Positions 1 to 8,620 of a stretch of 64,000 bases of DNA are shown here, piece after piece (the stretch's first letter is position 1; every line of letters starts with the position of its first letter). The notes beneath the pieces were generated by a model. The model saw only the letters and a program-made list of their open reading frames with translations, made no database searches and was not told the origin of the DNA. The stretch spans positions 868,001 to 932,000 of the forward strand of contig NZ_JAERSF010000002.1 of NCBI RefSeq assembly GCF_016735615.1, written 5' to 3'. Source of the stretch: Flavobacterium tagetis. Its GTDB lineage: Bacteria > Bacteroidota > Bacteroidia > Flavobacteriales > Flavobacteriaceae. Both the position numbers and the translations under genes were made by a program.

Positions 1-339
1 AAGCCTCCCTTAAAAAAACTTCTAAAATTAATAGATTACCGTATTAAACTTCAGGAAGAATCAAATTTTTCCGGATGCCATTTCATAAAAATAAATGCTG
101 AAATAGGTAGAGAAGATAAAAAAATAGAACAGTTTGTTCAGGCACATAAAGAGCGCCAGCGTGAGTATATTAATGGATTAGTTGATGAAATTAGTACAGT
201 AAAAACGCTTTTAATAGAAAAAAAAGCACTGCAAAACAGTATTTTTTTGATGATTGAAGGAGCTGTAGTTTCGGCAGGTATAAACGGAAATACGAATGAT
301 CTAAAAACCGTAAAAAAAAGTATAAATCAGTTTTTCTGA
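1..339 (+). CDS. TetR/AcrR family regulator, C-terminal part (5' end outside window)
   Basis: The frame is open from base 1 to a TGA at 337-339 and gives 112 residues. The stretch GCHFIKINAEIG followed by a helical, charged region is typical of the ligand-binding half of TetR/AcrR repressors, where a 'GC..' turn precedes the last helices. The N-terminal HTH lies upstream of the window. The gene stops 39 bp before a DHA2 drug-efflux gene on the same strand, so it probably represses that pump and is transcribed with it. The TetR call rests on one half of the protein only. Confidence 0.7.
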   Translation, partial: KPPLKKLLKLIDYRIKLQEESNFSGCHFIKINAEIGREDKKIEQFVQAHKERQREYINGLVDEISTVKTLLIEKKALQNSIFLMIEGAVVSAGINGNTNDLKTVKKSINQFF

Positions 340-355
340 TTTTTTTTAACCAAAA

Positions 356-373
356 ATAGATAGACTGTTCTAT
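356..373. promoter_or_regulatory. Possible TetR operator between regulator and efflux gene
   Basis: The 39-bp gap between the TetR end and the MFS start contains ATAGA-CTGT-TCTAT (360-373), an inverted repeat preceded by another ATAGA at 356-360. It resembles the TAGAC-type half sites bound by many TetR repressors. Position supports an operator; no binding evidence exists. Confidence 0.3.
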
Positions 374-378
374 ATATT

Positions 379-1785
379 ATGAAAAATAAAAAATACATTT
401 CGCTCCTTATATTGCTGCTTGCACATTTGCTTACTATTTTGGATATATTTATTGTAAACGTTGCTATTCCATCAATTCAGCGCGGGCTTGGTTCAAGTAA
501 TGGAAAAATTCAGTTAGTTGTAGCCATGTATATGGTTGGATTTGCTTCTTTTTTGATAATTGGCGGAAAAATGGGAGATTATTTTGGAAGAAAAAAAATC
601 TTTATTCTAGGACTGTTTTTGTTTATGGTCACTTCTGCGGGATGCGGGTTTGCTGCCACTACAAATCAGCTTATTGCTTTGAGGTTTTTTCAAGGTATAA
701 GTGCAAGCTTAATGGCGCCACAAGTTCTATCTTATATTCAAATTCTCTTTGTCAGTCATAAGGAACGCACTTATGCAATGGGCTGGTACGGAATTGCGAT
801 TGGAATTGGCACAATGCTGGGGCAGTTTTTAGGAGGTTTTCTTGTAGAACTCCAACCATTTTTAATCGATCAATCTTGGAGGTATATATTTCTTATCAAT
901 ATTCCTATTTGTTTAATAGCGATTTTGCTGGCCATCCGTTATCTCAATCAATCTAGAGACAATTCTTCTTTGCAAATGGATTATTGGAGCGCAGTTGTAT
1001 TATGCATAGGGCTTGCTTTACTGGTTTTTTCGATGGCTGTGGGATTAGAACAAAAAGATTTGGTTGCAATTACGCTGACAATTTCTATAGTATTTCTGAT
1101 AAGTTTTATATTTAGACAGATCAAAAGAAAATTAAAGAAAAAAGAACCATTATTGAACATGGAACTTTTTACGCACAAGAATTTCAATATTGCGGTTTCG
1201 GCTTCGGCTCTTTTTATGTTAATGCTCGATGCTTACTTTTTTGTATTGGCAATTTTTCTGCAAGACGGAATTAGACTTTCTCCTACGCAAGCAGGATATT
1301 TTATTGTATTTCAAGGATGCGGTTTTATTTTAGCGTCATTTTTTGCGGCTAGATTAGTGCTTCAGTATGGAAAAAATGTATTAATTTTTGGAGTGTTGCT
1401 TCTTATGTTTTCTCTTATTTTTCAGCTGGTTCTTTTTTATTATCAAACAATAGATTACAAGGGATATTTTGTCATGTTTTTGCACGGTATTGGTGTAGCC
1501 TTGGTTCTGCCTTCATTTGCTAATATTGCGCTGAAAGATTTACCTCAAAACAGGATCGGAAATGCATCAGGAGTTTATTCTACATTGCAGCAATTGTTTG
1601 GTGCATTGGGCATTACCTTAACAGGAGGTGTGTTTTACTATTTTGCAAAAGGAAAAACAAATTATGTAGATTTCTATAATGCTTTTTTCTATGGCACATT
1701 AATTCATTTGCTTTGCTTAACAAGTGTACTGCTTATTTTATTCCTGTTGCCCAATTCTGTTCTTCCCGCAAAAACAGAAAAATAA
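379..1785 (+). CDS. DHA2-family MFS drug efflux transporter (EmrB/QacA type)
   Basis: The 468-residue protein is very hydrophobic with about 14 predicted membrane spans, the count expected for the DHA2 (EmrB/QacA) branch. MFS motif A is visible near residues 63-76 (GGKMGDYFGRKKIF), and the first span carries the D..IVNVAIPSIQ pattern typical of this branch. It should export toxic compounds across the inner membrane using proton motive force. It directly follows a TetR-type gene, the usual arrangement for a substrate-inducible pump. No EmrA-like adaptor is next to it, so it probably works alone. The substrate cannot be read from sequence. Confidence 0.85.
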   Translation: MKNKKYISLLILLLAHLLTILDIFIVNVAIPSIQRGLGSSNGKIQLVVAMYMVGFASFLIIGGKMGDYFGRKKIFILGLFLFMVTSAGCGFAATTNQLIALRFFQGISASLMAPQVLSYIQILFVSHKERTYAMGWYGIAIGIGTMLGQFLGGFLVELQPFLIDQSWRYIFLINIPICLIAILLAIRYLNQSRDNSSLQMDYWSAVVLCIGLALLVFSMAVGLEQKDLVAITLTISIVFLISFIFRQIKRKLKKKEPLLNMELFTHKNFNIAVSASALFMLMLDAYFFVLAIFLQDGIRLSPTQAGYFIVFQGCGFILASFFAARLVLQYGKNVLIFGVLLLMFSLIFQLVLFYYQTIDYKGYFVMFLHGIGVALVLPSFANIALKDLPQNRIGNASGVYSTLQQLFGALGITLTGGVFYYFAKGKTNYVDFYNAFFYGTLIHLLCLTSVLLILFLLPNSVLPAKTEK

Positions 1786-1805
1786 TAGTAAAAAAATGAT
1801 TATTT

Positions 1806-2384
1806 CTAACTCACAATCACATCATGCGCAAACAATAAGCCTTTCACTTCATTCAAAGAAAAAATAGCTTTCTTCAATTTAGTTTTAGACGGATCGATGG
1901 TATAATTATAACTCGTTTTAAAATCAGCTTTATTAGCAATAGCTTTATTGAATTCTGAACGATATAAATCGCAATTGTCAAATAAAACGCTTGTTAAATC
2001 TGCTGCCATAAAATCTACAGCTATTAGACTGCAATTGGTAAATGGAGTTCCTTTTAGTTTTAAAGTATAAAACTTAGAAAAATCAAGGATGCAATCATTA
2101 AAGTGCACTTCAAAAATGAGTTTGTCGCACATAGCGAAATTTACTTCTTTAATTTCGCATCGATTAAAAGTAACGGTTCTCAATGCCACATAATTAATTT
2201 TTGCTTCGCTGAAAATGCAGTCATTAAAAATGCAATCAATAAAAGTAACAGCAAGAAAAGTACAAGCGGAGAAATTACAATTGTTGAAAACGCAAGATTC
2301 AAAGTCCTTAAAATTCAAATCGTCTTTGGCGTAAACAATCGTATTGTATTCTTTATCAAGAAAATATTCGCTTTCTTTTTTCAA
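1806..2384 (-). CDS. Pentapeptide-repeat protein, Qnr/McbG-like
   Basis: The 192-residue protein is made largely of A(D/N)LXX-like pentapeptides with C/F/L every fifth position (FNNCNFSACTF, CIFNDCIF, DLTSVLFDNCDLY), which fold as a right-handed quadrilateral beta-helix. Length and a non-repeat C-terminal segment beginning with 'YTIDPSKTKLKKA' match the Qnr/McbG branch (about 187-218 aa) that protects DNA gyrase from toxins and quinolones. No signal peptide is seen, so it should be cytoplasmic. The frame offers only a TTG start (bases 2382-2384) before MKKESEYFL; no upstream in-frame ATG was found. It converges on the efflux gene. Gyrase protection is inferred from the family. Confidence 0.75.
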   Translation of the reverse strand: MKKESEYFLDKEYNTIVYAKDDLNFKDFESCVFNNCNFSACTFLAVTFIDCIFNDCIFSEAKINYVALRTVTFNRCEIKEVNFAMCDKLIFEVHFNDCILDFSKFYTLKLKGTPFTNCSLIAVDFMAADLTSVLFDNCDLYRSEFNKAIANKADFKTSYNYTIDPSKTKLKKAIFSLNEVKGLLFAHDVIVS

Positions 2385-2541
2385 CTCTTTTCTGTAATTA
2401 TTTGAAGGTGAAAAGGTAATAATTTACCATAAAATAATCGAAACAAATTGTAAATGATTTTGATTTCATTCACATTTTTAATGCATAAAATGCTGTAGCT
2501 TTACACTTATTTTTTAAGTCAAAACATATCAATTTTATTAT

Positions 2542-3951
2542 ATGGAACCAACAAGAAAAGAACATGATTTTCTGGGAGAATTAGAAATTCCTAATCATTT
2601 ATACTACGGAATCCAGACTTTTAGAGCGGTAGAAAACTTTAATATCACAGGAATTCCAATTTCAAAAGAACCTTTATTTATCAAAGCTTTAGGATATGTA
2701 AAAAAGGCGGCGGCTTTAGCCAATAAAGACTGCGGCGCAATTGATTCTAAAATTGCCGAAGCAATCTGTTACGGAAGCGATCAGGTTATTGCTGGTAAAT
2801 TTGATCAGGAGTTTGTGAGCGATTTAATTCAAGGTGGAGCAGGAACTTCTGTAAATATGAATGTAAACGAAGTTATTGCTAATATTGGTTTGGAATATTT
2901 AGGTCATAAAAAAGGTGAGTATAATTTTCTTCATCCGAACAATCATGTAAACTGTTCTCAATCAACAAATGACGCTTATCCATCAGCTTTTAGAATTGCT
3001 TTATATTTGAAAATGGAAAGCTTTATTAAAACTTTTGCTGGTTTAGAAGTGGCTTTCGCCAAAAAAGGCGAGGAGTTTAAAGAAGTCCTGAAAATGGGAA
3101 GAACGCAATTGCAAGATGCGGTTCCGATGACTTTAGGACAGGAATTTAAAGCTTATGCAACTACAATTGGTGAGGATATTCAGCGTTTAAAAAATGCTCA
3201 GGAATTATTGTTAGAAATTAATATGGGAGCGACTGCAATTGGTACAAAAGTAAACGCGCCAGAAGGATATCCTGAAATTTGTGTATCGTATTTAGCTAAA
3301 GAAGTTGGAATTCCATTAACACTTTCGCCAGATTTAATTGAAGCTACTGTAGATACTGGAGCTTACGTTCAGATTATGGGAACTTTAAAACGTTCTGCGG
3401 TTAAGATTTCTAAAATCTGTAATGATTTGCGATTATTGAGTTCAGGGCCAAGAACAGGTTTTAACGAAATCAATCTTCCAGCGCGTCAGCCAGGTTCATC
3501 TATTATGCCAGGGAAAGTAAATCCGGTAATTCCAGAAGTGGTAAATCAGACTTGTTTTTATGTAATTGGGCAGGATTTAACGGTTACAATGGCGGCAGAA
3601 GCAGGTCAATTACAATTGAATGTAATGGAGCCTGTTATCGCCTTTGCAATGTTTACATCGTTGGATTATCTTTCAAATGCAATCCAAACTTTAATAGATA
3701 AGTGTATTGTTGGAATCACAGCAAATGTCGATCACTGTTATAATATGGTCATGAACAGCATCGGAATTGTAACGCAATTGAATCCAATTTTAGGTTATGA
3801 AGAAAGTGCCAGTATTGCAGGAGAAGCTTTAAAAACAGGTAAAAGTGTACACCAAATTGCCGTTTTAGAAAGAAAACTGATTACTCAGGAAAAATGGGAT
3901 GAAATATATTCACTTGAAAATCTAATTCATCCAAAGTTTATCACCAAATAG
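2542..3951 (+). CDS. aspA: Aspartate ammonia-lyase (aspartase)
   Basis: The 469-residue protein belongs to the aspartase/fumarase superfamily. It has the signature loop GSSIMPGKVNPVIPE around residues 317-331, which carries the catalytic serine, plus TSVNMNVNEVIAN and HPNNHVNCSQSTND substrate-binding segments near residues 110-150. The length matches family norms. It converts L-aspartate reversibly to fumarate and ammonia, linking amino-acid catabolism to the TCA cycle in the cytoplasm. Class II fumarase is the main alternative, but the N-terminal LGELEIPNHLYYGIQT and overall pattern favour aspartase. It is monocistronic, followed by a strong terminator. Confidence 0.93.
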   Translation: MEPTRKEHDFLGELEIPNHLYYGIQTFRAVENFNITGIPISKEPLFIKALGYVKKAAALANKDCGAIDSKIAEAICYGSDQVIAGKFDQEFVSDLIQGGAGTSVNMNVNEVIANIGLEYLGHKKGEYNFLHPNNHVNCSQSTNDAYPSAFRIALYLKMESFIKTFAGLEVAFAKKGEEFKEVLKMGRTQLQDAVPMTLGQEFKAYATTIGEDIQRLKNAQELLLEINMGATAIGTKVNAPEGYPEICVSYLAKEVGIPLTLSPDLIEATVDTGAYVQIMGTLKRSAVKISKICNDLRLLSSGPRTGFNEINLPARQPGSSIMPGKVNPVIPEVVNQTCFYVIGQDLTVTMAAEAGQLQLNVMEPVIAFAMFTSLDYLSNAIQTLIDKCIVGITANVDHCYNMVMNSIGIVTQLNPILGYEESASIAGEALKTGKSVHQIAVLERKLITQEKWDEIYSLENLIHPKFITK

Positions 3952-3970
3952 TATTAGCAGTAATATACCA

Positions 3971-4002
3971 AAGCCGTCAAATATTTTTTGACGGCTTTTT
4001 TT
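3971..4002 (+). terminator. Intrinsic terminator of aspA
   Basis: A perfect 10-bp stem (AAGCCGTCAA / TTGACGGCTT) with a 7-nt loop is followed directly by a T run. It lies 20 bp after the aspA stop codon. Confidence 0.9.
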
Positions 4003-4097
4003 GTTAAAATATTTTGCTATTAGTTCTTAAGATGTTGAAAATAAGACTTATATTTACAATGAGATTGTAATCTTATTTCTAAAACAAAACTTTGTAA

Positions 4098-5384
4098 ATG
4101 GTGATTTTTTTTGAAAATAAAGCCGTTCAGTACAAGTATAAAGTCCTAGGATTACTATTTTTTATTTCCTTCAATTTATTCGCTCAAGAAGAAATTAAAA
4201 ATTCTGAAATTGAAAATCCAAAAATTTGTCCACCTAAAACAATATTTGATATTTTTAAAAAAGAAGATGACGCGCTAGTGGTTAAGCCAACAAAAAACAA
4301 TTTCTTTTTAGTAATTCCCGCAATTGGTTCACAGCCAGCAACTGGTTTCTTTTTTGGTGCCGTGGCGCAATACACTTTCAAAGGAAAAGAAGAAAAAGAC
4401 AAATATTCTATCGCTAATATCGGAATTACTTACACATTAAAAGACCAATGGCTAGTCAATGTAAAAAACAACATTCTGCTCAAGAACAATAAGATTTTTC
4501 TGAGTGGTGACTACAGATTGTATCTGTTTTCACAGCCTAATTACGGATTAGGAACCGATATTATTCCGCCAAGACGTGATCGTCCGCCTGGATTTAGTGT
4601 CGATTCGCTAGCTCAGGATATGGATTATAATTATTTCAAATTTCATCAGACGGTTTCTTTTGAAGTTAAGGAAAATTATTATGTTGGAGGAGGAATTAAT
4701 ATTGACTGGTATTCAAGCATTGATGACAAAGAGCTAGATATTGATAACGGAAATTATACTTATCATTACAATTACAGCCAGAAATATGGTTTTGATCATA
4801 ATGAGTATTTCTTAAATGGAGTAAGTCTGAATTTAGTTCACGATTCGCGAGACAATCAGGTAAATGCATCAAAAGGTTGGTTTGCCAATATAAATTATAG
4901 ATTTAATCCAGTACTATTTAATAATCAAGAATATAGTAATGTTCTTTTTGCAGAATACCGTCATTTTATTCCCGTATCTCACAAAAATCCGCGTTATATT
5001 TTGGCGATTTGGACTTATGGACAATTTGTGACTAGAGGAAAAGTTCCGTACTTAAACCTGCCTGCAATTGGTTGGGATCAGCGAAGTAGAAGTGGAGAAG
5101 GCTATACACAGGGATTATTTAGAGGAAATGGATTGGTTTATTTATCCACAGAATTCAGGTTTCCCATTACGTGCAATCAATTGTTGAGCGGTACTGTTTT
5201 TACCAATTTTGTAACAACCAGCAATTCTGATAGCGATCTTAAATTATTCAAATCAATTCAGCCCGCCGCGGGTATCGGATTAAGACTTTTAATTGATAAA
5301 GCTTCCAAAACCAATCTGATTTTTGATTATTCTTGGGGTAATAATTCTAAAGGATTTTATTTGAACGCAGGAGAGACTTTTTAA
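4098..5384 (+). CDS. BamA/TamA-family outer-membrane beta-barrel protein
   Basis: The 428-residue protein has an N-terminal hydrophobic segment ending in LFAQ (about residues 14-30), consistent with a signal peptide after a short n-region. The remainder shows alternating aromatic/polar strands, and LVHDSRDNQVNASKGWFANI (about residues 251-270) matches the D15/Omp85 surface-antigen barrel, where 'D.RD....P..G' is conserved. No POTRA repeats fit in the space before the barrel, so this is a short, barrel-only member rather than the essential BamA. Its exact role (secretion, lipid or protein insertion) is unknown. The start at 4098 gives a slightly long n-region. Confidence 0.75.
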   Translation: MVIFFENKAVQYKYKVLGLLFFISFNLFAQEEIKNSEIENPKICPPKTIFDIFKKEDDALVVKPTKNNFFLVIPAIGSQPATGFFFGAVAQYTFKGKEEKDKYSIANIGITYTLKDQWLVNVKNNILLKNNKIFLSGDYRLYLFSQPNYGLGTDIIPPRRDRPPGFSVDSLAQDMDYNYFKFHQTVSFEVKENYYVGGGINIDWYSSIDDKELDIDNGNYTYHYNYSQKYGFDHNEYFLNGVSLNLVHDSRDNQVNASKGWFANINYRFNPVLFNNQEYSNVLFAEYRHFIPVSHKNPRYILAIWTYGQFVTRGKVPYLNLPAIGWDQRSRSGEGYTQGLFRGNGLVYLSTEFRFPITCNQLLSGTVFTNFVTTSNSDSDLKLFKSIQPAAGIGLRLLIDKASKTNLIFDYSWGNNSKGFYLNAGETF

Positions 5385-5601
5385 TTTTCAAGTTTTGGAA
5401 ATAAGAATTTAGTTTTAAAACGTAAGTCTTTTCTTTTTGAAAAAACTCTACTGTAACATTGGGTTTTATTTTTAAATTAAAAATCAAAAACTTTAGCCCT
5501 AAAATAATGTCAAAAAGTAGGCGATAGGGTCTGCTTTTTCTATTCTTCACAATAAAATCATAATTTGTAAAGTTGTTTAAAATTATTTTAAATTGTATTC
5601 T

Positions 5602-5609
5602 TATTTTTG
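5602..5609 (+). promoter_or_regulatory. Candidate -7 box of the two-component operon
   Basis: TATTTTTG matches the Bacteroidetes -7 consensus TAnnTTTG and lies 22 bp before the ATG at 5632. A TTG occurs at 5573-5575, but the 26-bp spacing is longer than usual. The box lies downstream of the upstream in-frame start at 5593, which argues against that start. Confidence 0.45.
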
Positions 5610-5631
5610 TTGTATATACAAACTTCTTAAT

Positions 5632-6306
5632 ATGAAATTACTGATAGTCGAAGACGAGCCAAATCTATTATCGATATTACGAAAAGGTTTTGCAGAAAAT
5701 AATAATGAAGTAAGCGTAGCTATGGATGGTAAAACTGCCATAGAAATGATTCATAATTATACTTTCGATGTTGTAATTTTAGACGTTATGCTTCCTGATG
5801 TTAACGGAATTGAAATCTGCAGAAGACTTCGTGCAGCAAAAAACTTTGTGCCAATTTTACTTTTAACAGCTTTAGGAACTTCAGAAAACATTGTTACAGG
5901 ACTTAATTCTGGTGCCGATGATTATTTGGTTAAACCTTTTAAATTTGGAGAGTTAGACGCAAGAGTAAATGCTTTGTACAGAAGATCACAGCAGGAAACA
6001 GAAAAAATAGATACCATCACAATTGGTGATTTAGAGATAAATGGCCGCGCAAAAACGGTTAAAAGAGACGGTGAAAATATTGTGCTAACAGCCAAAGAAT
6101 TTAAGCTTTTGTATTATTTGGCAAAAAATACCGGACGCATAGTTTCTCGTGATCAAATTTTAGACAATGTATGGGATATCAATTTTGATATGAATACCAA
6201 TGTTGTCGATGTGTATATTACGTATTTAAGAAGAAAGATAGACAAGCCTTTTTCAACCAAACTGATTCATACCATGAAAGGTTTGGGTTATGTAATAAAA
6301 CCATAA
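5632..6306 (+). CDS. OmpR/PhoB-family response regulator
   Basis: The 224-residue protein has an N-terminal receiver domain (residues 1-115) with acidic pair E7-D8, phosphoacceptor D51 in VILDVMLPD and the conserved lysine in DYLVKPF, followed by an OmpR-type winged helix (about 128-224, ending HTMKGLGYVIKP). It should be a DNA-binding transcription factor activated by the kinase that starts 1 bp after its stop codon. The ATG at 5632 was chosen: the reading frame extends upstream to 5593, but that part reads unlike a receiver domain and overlaps the putative promoter. The regulon is not evident, although the BamA-like, UspA-like and bestrophin neighbours suggest envelope or ion stress. Confidence 0.93.
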   Translation: MKLLIVEDEPNLLSILRKGFAENNNEVSVAMDGKTAIEMIHNYTFDVVILDVMLPDVNGIEICRRLRAAKNFVPILLLTALGTSENIVTGLNSGADDYLVKPFKFGELDARVNALYRRSQQETEKIDTITIGDLEINGRAKTVKRDGENIVLTAKEFKLLYYLAKNTGRIVSRDQILDNVWDINFDMNTNVVDVYITYLRRKIDKPFSTKLIHTMKGLGYVIKP

Positions 6307-6307
6307 T

Positions 6308-7690
6308 ATGGATATTAGAAAAAAAATCACTTTCAATTATGTGGCCCTTTCTACCTTTAGCACTTCGCTATTGTGTATAATTGTGTTTTTCTTATTCAGA
6401 GAAAACAATCGATACCATTTTTTAAAGCGTTTAGATGACAGGGCAAAAATTGTAGCTTCAATTCATTTTCAAAAAGACCCAGAGAAAATTAAATACTATA
6501 AAAATCTTCAAAAAAATGGTCTTGAAGAATTGATCGAAGAAGAAGAGTATGTACTCAAAATCAACAGCCATAATAGTTTTGATTATAACACTAACTTAAA
6601 CCTGCCTAATACTTTTTACACTAACATTTTAAGTACAGGAAAGGATTCTTATGAAAGAGACAATAAATATTATTTAGGACAGATTTTTGAAGAAAATGGA
6701 CAGAAATATATTGTAATTGTTGGCGCAAGAGACCGTAAAGGAAAAGACACAACGGTTTATATTGTCAAAATTATGCTTTTTGGCGGAATCGGTTTTGTGA
6801 TTCTAGCTTTTCTTTTAGGACGATTTTTAGCCAAACGTGTTATCGATCCTGTAGCAAGAATTACGAAAGAAGTAAAAAGAATTAGCGCTTCTAATCTGCA
6901 TAATCGTCTACCTGAAGTTAAAAATTCTGATGAAATTTCAGATTTGACCAATACCTTTAATAATATGTTAGATCGTTTGGAAACCTCATTCGAAATCCAG
7001 GCGAACTTTATTAATAATGCTTCTCACGAATTAAAAACGCCAATAACAACCATTATTGCGGAAGCTGAAATTATGCTGCTCAAAGAAAGAGAACAGCAGG
7101 AGTATATAGAATCTCTGCAAAACATTTATAGCCAGGCTTCAAGATTAGGAAACTTAACAGAAAGCTTGCTTAAGTTGACGCAAACTGGTTACGACGGACA
7201 AAAACAAGTTTCTGATATTGCCCGAATGGACGAACTATTATTGGATGTAAAATCAGATTTAGATAAAATTTATCCTGATAACCGCGTAAGCATTAAACTG
7301 AATTTTGCTCCAGAAGACTCTAATCTATTATTGTTGCCATGTAACAAACCACTTTTAGAATTGGCAATCAATAATATTATAACGAACGGAGTAAAGTATT
7401 CGGATAACAACGAAGTCTTTGTAAATCTTACGGCCAATAAAGAAATGATCAAAATTGCGATTAATGATATTGGAATCGGAATTCCGCCAGAAGATATTCC
7501 GCATTTGTACGAACCTTTCTTTAGAGGTAAAATCGCTGCCAAATACATTGGATATGGTTTAGGATTGCCTTTGGCTTCTAAAATCATTAGAATGCATGAT
7601 GGGGAACTTCAAGTGCAATCGGAACAAAACAAAGGAACAATCGTTACCATCATCTTTAAAAAAGGCAACATTAAAAAATCTAATGTTTAA
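6308..7690 (+). CDS. Membrane sensor histidine kinase, partner of the upstream regulator
   Basis: The 460-residue kinase has TM1 (about 10-30), a periplasmic sensor of roughly 120 residues, TM2 (about 151-172), a HAMP domain (about 173-226), a HisKA domain with phosphoacceptor H240 in NASHELKTPIT, and a HATPase_c domain with N box (INNIITNG), G1 box (NDIGIGIP) and G2 box (GYGLGLPLA). The ATG is one base after the stop codon of the regulator gene, so the two are cotranscribed and almost certainly form a cognate pair. The periplasmic domain matches no sensor I recognise. Confidence 0.93.
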   Translation: MDIRKKITFNYVALSTFSTSLLCIIVFFLFRENNRYHFLKRLDDRAKIVASIHFQKDPEKIKYYKNLQKNGLEELIEEEEYVLKINSHNSFDYNTNLNLPNTFYTNILSTGKDSYERDNKYYLGQIFEENGQKYIVIVGARDRKGKDTTVYIVKIMLFGGIGFVILAFLLGRFLAKRVIDPVARITKEVKRISASNLHNRLPEVKNSDEISDLTNTFNNMLDRLETSFEIQANFINNASHELKTPITTIIAEAEIMLLKEREQQEYIESLQNIYSQASRLGNLTESLLKLTQTGYDGQKQVSDIARMDELLLDVKSDLDKIYPDNRVSIKLNFAPEDSNLLLLPCNKPLLELAINNIITNGVKYSDNNEVFVNLTANKEMIKIAINDIGIGIPPEDIPHLYEPFFRGKIAAKYIGYGLGLPLASKIIRMHDGELQVQSEQNKGTIVTIIFKKGNIKKSNV

Positions 7691-7773
7691 TTTTAGAAAA
7701 TTCTAATTTTAGATTAATAGCGGTCTAATTTTCCGAGAGTTATTTTGTAGGTATAAACTAAAAGAATATACTT

Positions 7774-8496
7774 ATGAAAAATTTTCTTATACCTACAACT
7801 TTAAAAGATGATACTATTTCGGCTGTTAAATCTGCGGTAAATCAGTCTAAGAATACGGAATCGGAAATTATTTTAGTATTAGTTTCAGAAGCTCCTGATA
7901 CGTTTTCATCGTCGGGTTTTTTAAGAGAGATGAGGTCTGGACTTACCAAAAGCCAAGAAGAAGTTCTAGAAACCTGTCGTTATATTATTGAACATACTTC
8001 AAATGTTAAGCTAAAAGTTCATAACCAATACGGACTTTCGGCACCCATTTTCAAACGTCTAATTGAAGCTTTTTCGGTTAAGCTGGTTATTCTTACGCAC
8101 TCTTATAAGCAAGAAAGCAAAAGAATTCATCAGTATTTAGTGCAATTAGCTGGAAATCAAAAATGCCCGATTCTGCATCTTAGTACAGAAGTCAATAAAG
8201 AGGTTTTCCATAAAGCTTTATATGTAGAAAATTCTAGCAAAAATATCCATGTAAAAGATGTACAGGAATTTTTAAGCGCCAATTTTTCTTTTGAAATTGT
8301 AAGTCAGACAGCCAGTTTTGAAGATAACTACGAAAATGTTGCGCCTTTTTTATCAGAAGCCATTTCAAAACATAACATTGATATGTTAGTGGAAACGCGC
8401 AAAGGCGAAAAAATCAAATTTAAAAAAGTCAAAAAAGAAAATGTCAATGAAAAATTAGGCCTTCCGGTTCTTTCATTGTACGAAGAGATGGTTTAA
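7774..8496 (+). CDS. UspA-like universal stress protein
   Basis: The 240-residue protein opens with MKNFLIPTTLKDDTISAVKSA and continues with alternating beta strands and helices. It contains VKLVILTHSYKQ and a QLAGNQKCPILHL strand near residue 130, resembling the end of a UspA domain (the 'P(V/I)L.V' strand). The ATP-binding G-2x-G-9x-G motif is not clear, and the second half (about 145-240) is a degenerate second domain. It follows the two-component genes by 84 bp and precedes the bestrophin, and could be part of their response. The fold assignment is moderate. Confidence 0.55.
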   Translation: MKNFLIPTTLKDDTISAVKSAVNQSKNTESEIILVLVSEAPDTFSSSGFLREMRSGLTKSQEEVLETCRYIIEHTSNVKLKVHNQYGLSAPIFKRLIEAFSVKLVILTHSYKQESKRIHQYLVQLAGNQKCPILHLSTEVNKEVFHKALYVENSSKNIHVKDVQEFLSANFSFEIVSQTASFEDNYENVAPFLSEAISKHNIDMLVETRKGEKIKFKKVKKENVNEKLGLPVLSLYEEMV

Positions 8497-8597
8497 GACT
8501 AAGGTTCTTAGATTCTGAGGTTCTAAGGTACTAAGTTTTTTAATTTTTAGCCTTAGGATCTCAGAACCTTAGCCCCTTAGTTCCTTAGAACCTTAAA
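8497..8597. repeat. CTAAG-word palindromic element (family B)
   Basis: Immediately after the preceding stop codon the sequence iterates CTAAGGTTCTTAG-like words on one side and the reverse-complement words (CCTTAG, CTCAGAACCTTAG) on the other, separated by a T-rich centre. It fills the gap between the UspA-like and bestrophin genes. Similar elements recur near 23.1, 30.5, 31.9, 33.0 and 46.5 kb. Confidence 0.75.
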
Positions 8598-8620
8598 AAT
8601 ATTAATTTAAAACCGAAAAT

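Noticed and set aside
5593..5631. Upstream start for the OmpR-type regulator
   Set aside because: The extra 13 residues do not resemble a receiver N-terminus and overlap the likely -7 promoter box.
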